DNA from: Candidatus Bathyarchaeota archaeon | GTDB lineage: Archaea > Thermoproteota > Bathyarchaeia > Bathyarchaeales > Bathyarchaeaceae | Assembly: GCA_020346825.1 (NCBI GenBank) | Contig: CP070791.1 | Coordinates: 967,389-976,387, forward strand | DNA length: 8,999 nt | Direction: 5' to 3' | Shown: positions 1-6,464 of the stretch, piece by piece | Layout: each line of letters starts with the position of its first letter | Position numbering within the stretch: the stretch's first letter is position 1 | Notes under the pieces: generated by a model | What the model was told of the DNA's origin: nothing | What the model saw: only the letters and a program-made list of their open reading frames with translations | Database searches by the model: none | Position numbers and translations under genes: made by a program

Positions 1-702
1 TTAGCGGGTAGCACTTCGATTCTCGGAGGTAAATTCACAAATGAAATTTCTGATGCGAACCCAACGCTCATCACCCCTGCAGGTTACGTATTTTCAATTT
101 GGGGAATAATCTACGTTTTGTTAGGAATTTTTGTAATTTTCCAAGCATTACCAAGGGAGAAAGAAAAGGAATACCATGGGAAAATTGGTTGGTTGTTTAT
201 TCTCAGTAGTGCCTTTAACATAATATGGCTCTTTCTTTGGCAGTTCGAGTATCTTGTATTTTCAGTTATTCTTATGTTCCTACTCTTGGCTAGTTTGATT
301 TCGATTTATCTACGCCTTGATATTGGAAAATCTGACGTTGGAATTCGTGAGAAATTGACTATTCACTTACCCTTTAGCACATATTTGGGTTGGATAACCA
401 TAGCTTCTATAGCTAATGTTTCTGTTGCCTTAGTTTCAGTAGAGTGGGATGGCTTCGGGATTAGTTTTGAAACGTGGGCAACTCTTATTGTAATCATTGC
501 TCTATTGATAGCAATTCTAGTCTTGATAACACGAAAAGACATTGCATATGGGTTGGTAATCATCTGGGCTTTTGTGGGTATTTCAGTAGGGCAAAGCGGA
601 AACCAAAACATTGTTACCTTAACTCAGGCAAGCGCAATCATTGTTTTAATCATTCTAGTTTCTTCAATCCTAATTAGTAAGCGCGCGCATGAAACTCGAT
701 GA
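1..702 (+). CDS. TspO/MBR-related (tryptophan-rich sensory protein-like) membrane protein, 5' truncated
   Basis: The reading frame is open from base 1, so the gene begins outside the window; 233 residues are visible. The first visible stretch, with EISDANPT, then ITPAGYVFSIWGIIYVL (about residues 20-40), is the signature of TspO/MBR-related integral membrane proteins, distant relatives of the translocator/tryptophan-rich sensory proteins that bind tetrapyrroles or other hydrophobic ligands. About five hydrophobic helices follow, with short charged loops (PREKEKEYHGK, SKRAHETR at the C-terminus), so it sits in the cytoplasmic membrane. Only the extreme N-terminus and most of the first helix should be missing. 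The TTG at 118 is not a real start, because the family signature lies upstream of it. The last codons contain a GCGCGCGC motif reading RAH. The ligand is unknown; the family call rests on the signature only. Confidence 0.8.
   Translation, partial: LAGSTSILGGKFTNEISDANPTLITPAGYVFSIWGIIYVLLGIFVIFQALPREKEKEYHGKIGWLFILSSAFNIIWLFLWQFEYLVFSVILMFLLLASLISIYLRLDIGKSDVGIREKLTIHLPFSTYLGWITIASIANVSVALVSVEWDGFGISFETWATLIVIIALLIAILVLITRKDIAYGLVIIWAFVGISVGQSGNQNIVTLTQASAIIVLIILVSSILISKRAHETR
681..690. repeat. GCGC palindromic motif, copy 1
   Basis: GCGCGCGCAT lies within the last codons of the TspO-like gene, ending 10 bases before the stop codon, where it encodes part of KRAH. This is the first of eight perfect GCGCGCGC copies in the window. 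Confidence 0.8.
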
Positions 703-706
703 AAGA

Positions 707-748
707 CTTTTATTTCTACTAGACAACAATAGGTTAGGTGTTTGAGCT
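707..748 (+). promoter_or_regulatory. possible TATA element and ribosome binding site of the PRC-barrel gene
   Basis: A T/A-rich CTTTTATTTC element (about 707-716) lies in the 46-base gap after the TspO-like stop codon. AGGTG at 736-740 is spaced 8 bases from the ATG at 749 and fits an archaeal Shine-Dalgarno. Either independent transcription or read-through from the upstream gene is possible. Confidence 0.35.
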
Positions 749-1030
749 ATGGAAGCTAGTGCATTGAATGGAAAGGATGTAATTACTGCAAACGCTTACA
801 CTCTTGGAGATGTGAACGGTGTCCAAGTGGATACAGATACGTGGACAGTGACACATCTAGACGTGACTCTGACCAAAGAAGCCACAGAGGAGCTGGGATT
901 CAAGAAACCTTTTCTGGGCTCGATATCGATTTGCCTTCCAGTCAACATTGTTAAGGCAATTGGTGACGTAATCACCCTCAACAAATCCCTTGAAGAACTA
1001 AAGAACCTCGAGGAATGCAAAAGCGACTAG
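749..1030 (+). CDS. small PRC-barrel domain protein
   Basis: This 93-residue soluble protein is a single PRC-barrel domain, the small beta-barrel also found at the C-terminus of RimM and in the photosynthetic reaction centre H subunit. The order of motifs fits the stand-alone archaeal type: a first strand with LNGKDVIT (6-13), the turn LGDVNGVQVD (19-28) with the Gly-Val-x-Val-Asp core, WTVTHLDVTLT (32-42), then a helical EATEELGFKKPFLG (44-57) and the final strands IGDVITLNKSLEEL (71-84). Stand-alone PRC-barrels are thought to be protein- or RNA-interaction adaptors; the partner here is not visible. The ATG is chosen for its AGGTG ribosome site and because the domain begins immediately after it. 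Family call is firm, function unknown. Confidence 0.88.
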   Translation: MEASALNGKDVITANAYTLGDVNGVQVDTDTWTVTHLDVTLTKEATEELGFKKPFLGSISICLPVNIVKAIGDVITLNKSLEELKNLEECKSD

Positions 1031-1040
1031 ACACACGAAT

Positions 1041-1072
1041 CTTCCTCTTTTCTTGGTAACAGTATTCGCGCG
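1041..1072 (+). terminator. possible T-rich terminator followed by a CGCGCG motif
   Basis: CTTCCTCTTTTCTT (1041-1054), 11 bases after the PRC-barrel stop, is the sort of pyrimidine/T-rich tract at which archaeal polymerase terminates. CGCGCG at 1067-1072 follows, a short variant of the window's GCGC motif. Terminator call is tentative, with no stem-loop. Confidence 0.3.
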
Positions 1073-1120
1073 GCTAATTCATAAGTAGTCAGTAGTACGG
1101 GTAATCTATAACTAGGAAAG

Positions 1121-1186
1121 ATGATTTTAGTGATAGATGCCTACAAGGATGGAGCAGAAGAGTGCCGACACCTAAGTGGCTTATAG
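1121..1186 (+). other. possible 21-residue leader ORF or gene remnant overlapping the ABC-2 permease start
   Basis: An ATG at 1121, 4 bases after AGG (1114-1116), opens a 21-codon frame (MILVIDAYKDG... ending in HLSGL) that stops at 1186, 25 bases inside the permease gene in another frame. The N-terminus MILVID resembles the first beta-strand of class I glutamine amidotransferases or other Rossmann-like proteins, so this could be a decayed gene start. It could equally be a translationally coupled leader peptide or chance. I cannot decide from the sequence. Confidence 0.25.
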
Positions 1187-2730
1187 TTGGGAGGAACGAG
1201 TACCGCATCCGAACAAGCAGGATACGGAAGATAAGACCATACTTTTTAATTCTGGTTATAGGGCTGCTAGCGGTTTATGTGACGTTCATTCCAAGACTTG
1301 TCAGCCTTTTCATCGACGACTTCCTCGCTTTCTTCCTATCTCATGCTGCCGTAGCCATGGTGCAGATCATTCTGTTCATGATCTTCTTTTACTTCATAAT
1401 ACTTCCGATCACCTACACGTTGAAAGAGGTACAGACGGGCCAGTTGGAGATCTTTCTTGCAGCCCCGATAAAGCCGAGCGACGTTTTGCTGGGCGAGTTT
1501 CTGGGCGTAATGCCTTTCTACGCCATCGTCGTCACTATGATCGCTGGTTTTTTCACCGCTGTTATGGCTCCTCTTGGGCTGGATTTGGTTCAGATAGCGA
1601 TAATCATCATAATTTTCGTTGTCACGTTTTTTTCTGCCCTCTGGATAGGCACTGTAGTCGCTGCCGTTCTGAGAACAAAGCTTGGAAAAACCGCCCGTGG
1701 AAAAGATATTGGAAAAGCCCTCGCACTAGTCATAGCTTTACCCATGATCGCAATAATGTACGCAATTACGGGTGGAAGATTGCTTGAAGCCCTTGCCGAT
1801 CCCGGGGCGAGCGGGATGGTTAGAGCTATTCTCGGCCTGTTGCCCAGTTCTTGGGGAGCTGAAGTTATCGTCGGCTTCGCCTCCAACCCCGGCAACATCG
1901 CTGCCGCTGGTTTTGAGACTCTGACCAGATTTGGAGGTCTTGTCGCTTTCTTCGTAGCGTTGCTGTGGCTAGGCGCAAAAGCAGCTAATCGCGCCTACAG
2001 CATTGAACCAACCACCTTCACAGCTTCTAGGGCTAAGCCGGATGGTGTCTTCTATAAAACCGTTAAATATCTTGGGGGCGGCGGATCATTCGGCGCTCTT
2101 CTAGGTTCTGTCTTCAAGGACTATAGTCGAAGGCTTGAAAACCTATCAAAGATCGCTTATATGGTGGGTCTAATAGTTTTAATAAGCATATTCTACGGTG
2201 GCCCTGATGATCCCGAAGGTGCCCTGTTAATGACCTCCTTTATACTTCCGCTCCTTGCGGCGTTCGTGGTAGGCGAAGTGACGCTCCGAGGGAAAGAAAC
2301 ACTATTCATCTATAAGAAAACACCTTCTGGTGTGGGAAGGCTTGTCAAGGCGAGGTTGCTACATGGTTGGCTAGTGGTGGTTCCGATAGCAGCCGTAATC
2401 ACAGCTGTTCCAACAATCCTAAGCCCCCAAACTACCTTCATTTCTTTGTTGACCTCCACTGGATTAGTGATACTATTCGTTGCAGCGAACGTGGCTTTCG
2501 TTCTCGGTCTCTCCCTCCTAAATCCAGCCTTCTCGGACAAATCGGGAAATTATGTGATAAACCTGATGATAACCATGTTTGCATTACCAAACGGACTGTT
2601 CTTGGTTCCCCTAATCGTTTTTGATCTCGGACCGTTACATACACTGTGTTTTGTCACAATCCCGCTGAATTGGTTATTGAGTATTGTGGTCCTCTACCTT
2701 GGAAAAGGGAAACTTAGCAGAATCGAATAG
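1162..2730 (+). CDS. ABC-2 type transport permease, about 12 membrane helices
   Basis: This 522-residue polytopic membrane protein carries the ABC-2 permease hallmark after the first helices: TLKEVQTGQLEIFLAAPIKP (about 86-105) followed by SDVLLGEFLG, the cytoplasmic coupling segment that contacts an ATPase. Hydrophobic segments recur to the C-terminus in two halves separated by a charged loop near residues 270-330, with a second sequence of this kind (FVVGEVTLRGKETLFIYKKT), suggesting a duplicated permease in one chain. Such proteins form exporters with a cytoplasmic ATPase; none is in this window, so the partner must be elsewhere. The GTG start is preferred because the frame has a stop at 1102-1104 and no ATG afterwards, and GGAG (1151-1154) is 7 bases upstream. 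GC is visibly higher than in the flanking genes. Substrate unknown. Confidence 0.82.
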   Translation: MPTPKWLIVGRNEYRIRTSRIRKIRPYFLILVIGLLAVYVTFIPRLVSLFIDDFLAFFLSHAAVAMVQIILFMIFFYFIILPITYTLKEVQTGQLEIFLAAPIKPSDVLLGEFLGVMPFYAIVVTMIAGFFTAVMAPLGLDLVQIAIIIIIFVVTFFSALWIGTVVAAVLRTKLGKTARGKDIGKALALVIALPMIAIMYAITGGRLLEALADPGASGMVRAILGLLPSSWGAEVIVGFASNPGNIAAAGFETLTRFGGLVAFFVALLWLGAKAANRAYSIEPTTFTASRAKPDGVFYKTVKYLGGGGSFGALLGSVFKDYSRRLENLSKIAYMVGLIVLISIFYGGPDDPEGALLMTSFILPLLAAFVVGEVTLRGKETLFIYKKTPSGVGRLVKARLLHGWLVVVPIAAVITAVPTILSPQTTFISLLTSTGLVILFVAANVAFVLGLSLLNPAFSDKSGNYVINLMITMFALPNGLFLVPLIVFDLGPLHTLCFVTIPLNWLLSIVVLYLGKGKLSRIE

Positions 2731-2731
2731 A

Positions 2732-2746
2732 ATCATGAAACATGAT
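2732..2746. repeat. perfect inverted repeat ATCATG-AAA-CATGAT
   Basis: A 6-base inverted repeat with a 3-base spacer lies directly after the permease stop codon. It could be a small hairpin or a dimeric regulator site. No T-run follows, so it is not a typical terminator. Confidence 0.45.
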
Positions 2747-2763
2747 GTCAGCGAGGAGGACAC

Positions 2764-2922
2764 ATGAATACCGGTTTACCCCTTTCATGCATCCGCGCGT
2801 ATGCCTTTCTAGTGCGATTTGTGTGCTTGGATGAATTCCTTGACGAATTTGGTTGCGTGCTTTTCTGTTCCTTTATGCTTTTTATCTACGGATGTGCGCA
2901 GATGATGGTAAAACTCATGTAA
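2764..2922 (+). CDS. doubtful 52-residue ORF with a near-perfect Shine-Dalgarno
   Basis: GAGGAGG (2753-2759) sits 4 bases before an ATG that opens a 52-codon frame (MNTGLPLSCIRAYAF..., ending MMVKLM), hydrophobic with four Cys. Most of it (2809-2922) is antisense to the 3' part of the zincin gene, which has a convincing protein motif on the other strand. The strong ribosome site is the only argument for translation; the composition could be imposed by the opposite strand. Probably not a conserved gene. Confidence 0.15.
   Translation: MNTGLPLSCIRAYAFLVRFVCLDEFLDEFGCVLFCSFMLFIYGCAQMMVKLM
2794..2799. repeat. short GCGC motif variant between convergent genes
   Basis: CGCGCG, flanked as CCGCGCGT, lies between the converging stop codons of the permease (2730) and the zincin (2809), 9 bases past the latter. 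Confidence 0.5.
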
Positions 2923-3141
2923 AACTATTGATGGCTCTTTAAGCATCTCACTGTTACGCACAGATATTGTTTCGTTTTTTGTTGTGTAACAACCAAGAGC
3001 ATTTCTCTTGTGGCGTTTGGGCAAGCCGACTGTTATCTTCGGTAAACTTACATTGTAGTGCTTCGCAAGTAGCTCTAACGCTTCCTCAGCTCGTCCTGCC
3101 AAAATTAGTCGAACAGCTAATGCTTTGAACTCAAGTTCCAA
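2809..3141 (-). CDS. small HEXXH zincin metallopeptidase-like protein
   Basis: This 110-residue protein carries HEFYH at residues 75-79, a zinc-metallopeptidase HEXXH site with two zinc-ligand His and the catalytic Glu, in the context IVLHEFYHHLR. A downstream GTEKHATKF (91-99) offers E93 as third zinc ligand, as in small archaeal zincins related in style to ImmA/IrrE and SprT. The segment LGCYTTKNETISVRNSEML (49-67) looks like the beta-hairpin that precedes the active helix in these families. There is no signal peptide or membrane segment, so it is cytoplasmic. The start is TTG (3139-3141): an in-frame stop lies just upstream and no ATG is available. It is followed at the 3' end by the convergent ABC-2 gene. 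Substrate unknown; a role in cleaving a regulator or DNA-bound protein is only an analogy. Confidence 0.72.
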   Translation of the reverse strand: MELEFKALAVRLILAGRAEEALELLAKHYNVSLPKITVGLPKRHKRNALGCYTTKNETISVRNSEMLKEPSIVLHEFYHHLRTSVDKKHKGTEKHATKFVKEFIQAHKSH

Positions 3142-3208
3142 TGGCTCATCTCAATCTGTTCTTTGCATAGACTGAATAAGAGCGCATCAAAAGCTTTTGT
3201 GTTGCTGA

Positions 3209-3215
3209 CGCGCGC
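3209..3215. repeat. GCGC motif variant
   Basis: CGCGCGC, in the context GACGCGCGCAAG, lies in the 161-base gap between the DUF401 gene and the zincin. A weaker ACGCGCA (3280-3286) lies 16 bases past the DUF401 stop. Confidence 0.55.
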
Positions 3216-3248
3216 AAGAAGCAGAAGTATGGCACACCAAGCCCTAGA

Positions 3249-3277
3249 GGAAGGAGAGGTTAAACGCCTTTCCTTCT
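3249..3277 (-). terminator. hairpin downstream of the DUF401 gene
   Basis: GGAAGGAGAGG (3249-3259) can pair with CCTTTCCTTCT (3267-3277) over 11 positions with two G-T wobbles and a 7-base loop. It begins 25 bases past the DUF401 stop on the minus strand and precedes the zincin. No T-run follows, so it may be an mRNA 3'-end or processing structure rather than a classic terminator. Confidence 0.4.
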
Positions 3278-3302
3278 CTACGCGCACACTTAAAGCCCTC
3301 GG

Positions 3303-4484
3303 TTATGTTCCAAATATCGCTATTAGTACGTAACTCGTTGCCAACGCTATTAGTGTTGGGGGCAGCATGACTTTGAGAAAGTCCTTTGTTTTGACTTTGA
3401 AGAACTCCGCGGTTAGGGAGACGCATGGATGGACAGGAGTCATAACGTATCCGAGAAATATACTGAAGTAGGTAATAGCAAAGGTAATAGACGAGATAGG
3501 GCCGAACTTCGTTAGAAACATTGGAATCACGATTCCAGCGGGAGTAACTATTCTTCCAGTTCCAAAACCAAGTAGAAAGGCGACCACAACACACAGGATC
3601 TCTGCAGATATCTCGATATCCAAAATCAACTCCGGAATTCCTGAAGCAACGAACACATTAAGAAAGACCACGATTCCAATAATCATCATGGCAAAGTTCC
3701 AAGGTTTCGAGTCTTTTGTGATCTTGAGTAGGCCCTTTGTTCCCACATTTCCGACTAGGAGAGCAAGAATTAGGCTTACGGTTACTCCAATTAATGTAGC
3801 CAGTTCTTCTGGAGAAAGGATGCCCTTGAGAATGAAATCGAGCAGTGGAGCTAGAAAAATTATCGTTAAAGGAGGTACAAGTTTCTTCAACTTGAGTTTT
3901 TTCTTGTATTCTATCCTGCCAGGGACATTCCTGAGAAAAAAAATGTATCCTAGAAGCAGTGAAAAGAAGAGTAGGGGAACAAGATATGGAACTATCTGAT
4001 ACACGTCTAGTCCAGCTATTCTAGTAGATACTATTAGCGCAGGAGCCAATGGATAGATCAGATATAGAACATGGCGGAACCATATGTTCAATCCTGCCTT
4101 CACATTTTGTGACACATCTTCACCGCTCTTTTCTACTAAAGGACCTGAAAGAAGAGCTCCTCCAGGCATGGGCATCATTCCAATCAACGCCGGAGAGACT
4201 GCGAGTAAAGCTTTCTTTCCAATTCTGAAATTATCTACAAGATCATCCATTTGACCAGTATGCTTCAGGGTTCCACCGATTAAGGGGATCAATCCTACCG
4301 TTAAAGCTAATAGAATAGTGGAAATGTCTGAAATTGCACCCCAGAGCTCCACAGCTAATTGGCTTGAACCTATCGTAAAGATACCTAGTACAAAGGCTCC
4401 AACAAACATTGCGAGGGCGAGATTTCGCGCTGATATAATCAGCAAGGCTGCAATGGCAAGGAAGAAACCAACCCACGCTATCAC
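3303..4484 (-). CDS. DUF401 family membrane transporter (ion-transporter/GntP-like fold)
   Basis: This 393-residue integral membrane protein matches the archaeal DUF401 family (COG1906-type, ion transporter superfamily). Diagnostic stretches are MMPMPGGALLSGPLVEKSGE (103-122), NIWFRHVLYLIYPLAP (133-148), GTGRIVTPAGIVIPMF about two thirds along, and GYVMTPVHPCVSLTAEFFKV near the C-terminus. The Pro/Gly-rich broken-helix motifs in each half are typical of transporters that coordinate their substrate in re-entrant loops. About ten to eleven hydrophobic segments cover the chain, and the length is normal for the family. The GTG start (4482-4484) is supported by GGAAGG (4494-4499) 9 bases upstream. 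It follows the kinase-like gene on the same strand after 79 bases. Substrate is not established; anionic or organic-acid transport is an inference from the superfamily. Confidence 0.88.
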   Translation of the reverse strand: MIAWVGFFLAIAALLIISARNLALAMFVGAFVLGIFTIGSSQLAVELWGAISDISTILLALTVGLIPLIGGTLKHTGQMDDLVDNFRIGKKALLAVSPALIGMMPMPGGALLSGPLVEKSGEDVSQNVKAGLNIWFRHVLYLIYPLAPALIVSTRIAGLDVYQIVPYLVPLLFFSLLLGYIFFLRNVPGRIEYKKKLKLKKLVPPLTIIFLAPLLDFILKGILSPEELATLIGVTVSLILALLVGNVGTKGLLKITKDSKPWNFAMMIIGIVVFLNVFVASGIPELILDIEISAEILCVVVAFLLGFGTGRIVTPAGIVIPMFLTKFGPISSITFAITYFSIFLGYVMTPVHPCVSLTAEFFKVKTKDFLKVMLPPTLIALATSYVLIAIFGT

Positions 4485-4493
4485 GATGATCTA

Positions 4494-4542
4494 CCTTCCG
4501 AAGGTTAGAAATTCAGCAAAGCTGTACAAGTTGATAAAGCTT
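4494..4542 (-). promoter_or_regulatory. possible TATA element and ribosome site of the DUF401 gene
   Basis: On the minus strand AAGCTTTATCAAC (4530-4542) resembles a BRE/TATA region. About 25 bases further would place the start of transcription near 4509, leaving a short leader with GGAAGG (4494-4499). The GCGC palindrome 4542-4553 abuts the upstream edge. Confidence 0.35.
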
Positions 4543-4553
4543 GCGCGCGCGCA
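4542..4553. repeat. GCGC palindromic motif, 12-base copy
   Basis: TGCGCGCGCGCA is a perfect 12-base palindrome in the kinase/DUF401 gap, starting 10 bases past the kinase-like stop codon and lying about 58 bases ahead of the DUF401 start. It is identical to the copy at 7145-7156. Confidence 0.85.
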
Positions 4554-4563
4554 TAGTCTAGAT

Positions 4564-5220
4564 TCAGGAAATTAACCCTTGAAGATAAACAAGTAATGCT
4601 GATACCATCGGTACTGTGATGTTATCATCTATTTCTGGGATTTTTTCAACAAGAGTTGCAATTGACCCTACAATAACTCCGTAGGCTCCCAAGCTTAGAA
4701 ACCCGACAATTGAACAGATTAGAAACATTGCTAATGACCCCTCCCACGATTTAACATGTCTCTTTTGGGTTACAGCTCGAATGAGACCTGTGGCCGAGTC
4801 ACCAAATGACATAAAGAAGAGAGGTATTAAGCCGATCCAAAGGTTTCCGAGTAGAACTCCAATCAAAAGAATTGTTCCATAAGCTATGGCAAAATGTACT
4901 TCGTATCTGTTTTCTTTGATTTGGAACCAATACATCAAGCCATATTCTCTTCGGAAGAGCAAATAGATGGCGAGACCAAAAGCGGATATTGTCACAAGTA
5001 CATAGTAGCCTTCATAGAACACTGGAATCAGCAGAGCAGTGATCCCGCCACCAAACAAGTGTACAATTTTTCTTCCTATGTACGCAGCAGGAACATCCCT
5101 GTATTTCTGGGCAAGTTTGTATGCCCATTTTGCAAGGTAATGAATAACTACTAAATTCCATAGCAGTAATAGAAATGTGATAATCAATATCATTGAAATT
5201 GTCAGCATGGTTCCCAGCAA
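4564..5220 (-). CDS. CTP-dependent polyprenol/dolichol kinase-like membrane enzyme
   Basis: This 218-residue membrane protein has the motif order of the dolichol kinase/phytol kinase/CTP-dependent diacylglycerol kinase family (COG0170-type), related to CDP-diglyceride synthetases. RKIVHLFGG (50-58) is followed by RREYG near 90, GDSATGLIR (140-148), KSWEGSLAMF (157-166), and VEKIPEIDDNITVP (191-204). The Asp/Glu/Asn-rich motifs are the expected CTP-metal and phosphotransfer residues. The chemistry would be CTP-dependent phosphorylation of a membrane isoprenoid alcohol such as dolichol or geranylgeraniol; the substrate cannot be read. About six to seven membrane helices. The start could be TTG 5220 or ATG 5208 (MLTISM), which loses four residues. 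It lies 79 bases downstream of the DUF4332 protein gene on the same strand, and 79 bases upstream of DUF401. Confidence 0.83.
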   Translation of the reverse strand: MLGTMLTISMILIITFLLLLWNLVVIHYLAKWAYKLAQKYRDVPAAYIGRKIVHLFGGGITALLIPVFYEGYYVLVTISAFGLAIYLLFRREYGLMYWFQIKENRYEVHFAIAYGTILLIGVLLGNLWIGLIPLFFMSFGDSATGLIRAVTQKRHVKSWEGSLAMFLICSIVGFLSLGAYGVIVGSIATLVEKIPEIDDNITVPMVSALLVYLQGLIS

Positions 5221-5274
5221 ATAGCATATTTTTGGAAGTAATTCTAAGCTTTTCGCTTATTCTGTTTGAAAGTA

Positions 5275-5284
5275 TGCGCGCGCA
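5275..5284. repeat. GCGC palindromic motif, 10-base copy
   Basis: TGCGCGCGCA, a perfect palindrome 15 bases past the stop codon of the DUF4332 protein gene, in the gap ahead of the kinase-like gene. Confidence 0.85.
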
Positions 5285-5299
5285 AGTGAAATCTTATTG

Positions 5300-6091
5300 C
5301 TAGGTTTCAACGATTTTTGGTATGGTTTTTGCCCAATGAGTTATCCCTTTCAAATCGATGAACCCAGAAAGTTTCACTCCAATTTTATCAAAATACGCTT
5401 TCATGTCTTCTATTACTTTTCCTGACTCTGCTTGGACTAGTTTGTCTACGCTGTCATATCCCCCTGCACAAAGATGATTGACAGTCTTTCTGCTCATGTA
5501 TGGTAGACGAGTTAGGTCAGCTCGGTTGACTATGTAAAGGATGAAATCTTCAGGAATCACCGTCTCCTCTAGTAGCTTTATCCTTGCCTCCTTGGTTCTA
5601 CCATGCTCTAGAATATCCAAGTTCAATTCTATGTCATGTTCTTTCAGTCTCTTAATGTACTCCATGTGAACCTCGTTGCTTGTCTCAACTAGTTGTCTCA
5701 AATACACATTCCTAAAAGGCAGAACCCAGCGAAAGATGTAATTCAGTGCAGATATCAAGTCCATGAATGGTAATTTGGCTCTCCTCACAAATTCTTCACA
5801 TTTCTGCCTAGTTTCAACCCTACGTACTAAAGCGATATAATTCTCGACTTTCAAACTCTCAATCTTCTTTAAGATATTTGTTATATTGCTGGCGTACTCT
5901 TCGTATTTTGGGTCATAACCAAGCATTTTCTTGACATATGTACCAGCTTCTCTCAAACTATGGTTGTAATGTTCTTGAACAAAGTTGTAGGATAAAACCT
6001 TGAGAATTTTCTTAATCAGATTTTCATAGTCCCAAAGTGTCATCTTCTTGACTATATTCCAGTCTATTTCCATGATTCTCCAGATTAACAT
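5300..6091 (-). CDS. DUF4332 (helix-hairpin-helix-like) protein with an unknown helical N-terminal region
   Basis: This 263-residue soluble protein ends in a DUF4332-type domain (about 188-262): RADLTRLPYMSRKTVNHLCA then GGYDSVDKLVQAE, followed by a helix and ITHWAKTIPKIVE. This resembles tandem helix-hairpin-helix units that bind DNA or RNA non-specifically. The preceding 180 residues are mostly charged, amphipathic helices (for example KCEEFVRRAKLPFMDLISAL, 98-117) that I do not recognise. No catalytic motif is visible. The ATG at 6091 has no ribosome site at proper spacing (AAGG abuts it), while ATG 6073 (MEIDWNIV, residue 7) has GGAGA 3 bases upstream, so the shorter form may be the true one. 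Nucleic-acid binding is an inference from the C-terminal domain. It heads the minus-strand run. Confidence 0.7.
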   Translation of the reverse strand: MLIWRIMEIDWNIVKKMTLWDYENLIKKILKVLSYNFVQEHYNHSLREAGTYVKKMLGYDPKYEEYASNITNILKKIESLKVENYIALVRRVETRQKCEEFVRRAKLPFMDLISALNYIFRWVLPFRNVYLRQLVETSNEVHMEYIKRLKEHDIELNLDILEHGRTKEARIKLLEETVIPEDFILYIVNRADLTRLPYMSRKTVNHLCAGGYDSVDKLVQAESGKVIEDMKAYFDKIGVKLSGFIDLKGITHWAKTIPKIVET

Positions 6092-6319
6092 CCTTCAGTT
6101 TTATGACTTGTGGAAAACTCAATGGAATCTACCGGTTTTTGATTATTTGTTATAGAGAGTATCTAATGCTACAGTTTTAGGGTGAGAAAGAAAAATTCAA
6201 GTTTACTATTTTCGCTTGCATGGACGGCATTCATACATGATTCCGTATTGTTACAAATACCGAAATACTCCTTAAATGACATTTCCGACACCTGTAAATT
6301 TCGTGCATACCGTTTGGTG
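6092..6319. other. divergent intergenic region of 228 bases
   Basis: This gap separates the DUF4332 gene (leftward) from the small-ORF/zinc-protein block (rightward). It is AT-rich and must hold both promoters. Candidate plus-strand TATA-like elements are CTTAAATG (6270-6277) and TGTAAATTT (6293-6301); the latter lies about 25 bases ahead of the ATG at 6320, which would fit a leaderless transcript. The frame of the small ORF is open back to a GTG at 6182, but the extra 46 residues look uncoded. No GCGC motif and no RNA gene seen. Confidence 0.4.
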
Positions 6320-6454
6320 ATGGAAACGAAAGTAGAAAAAATAACCCAAGAAATCTTAGAAGAACTGTACGCTCTCTCCGACACGGAGGGTAGACACACC
6401 TTAGGTGTGATGGAGATGTTTGTCCCTTCCGTATTCTTGCGACCCATGAGGTAG
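6320..6454 (+). CDS. small protein of unknown function, 44 residues
   Basis: From the ATG at 6320 the frame encodes an acidic amphipathic helix (METKVEKITQEILEELYALS) followed by DTEGRHTLGVMEMFVPSVFL and RPMR. It ends 10 bases before the first zinc-protein gene, so the two could be co-transcribed. The frame continues upstream to a GTG at 6182, but that part has neither helix-forming pattern nor ribosome site. I do not recognise a family. The helical N-terminus and tight spacing favour a real gene; the absence of a well-spaced Shine-Dalgarno (GGTG directly abuts the ATG) argues for a leaderless mRNA or against translation. Confidence 0.45.
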   Translation: METKVEKITQEILEELYALSDTEGRHTLGVMEMFVPSVFLRPMR

Positions 6455-6464
6455 TGGGAGAAAC

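Noticed and set aside
118..120. TTG at 118 as the start of the first gene
   Set aside because: The frame is open from base 1 and the family signature (ITPAGYVFSIWG) is upstream of it.
1176..1787. 203-codon plus-strand frame inside the ABC-2 gene
   Set aside because: Overlaps the permease, which has clear membrane helices and the ABC-2 motif; the alternative frame has no such pattern.
3142..3302. tRNA or small RNA gene in the DUF401-zincin gap
   Set aside because: No tRNA-like T-loop or cloverleaf arms were found; the 11-bp hairpin alone is not an RNA gene.
3244..3594. Minus-strand frame overlapping the DUF401 C-terminus
   Set aside because: A shadow of the DUF401 gene in a different frame; the DUF401 frame carries the conserved family motifs.
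6182..6319. Extension of the 44-residue ORF to a GTG at 6182
   Set aside because: The added 46 residues show no regular protein pattern, there is no ribosome site, and TATA-like elements fall inside them. The ATG at 6320 fits better.
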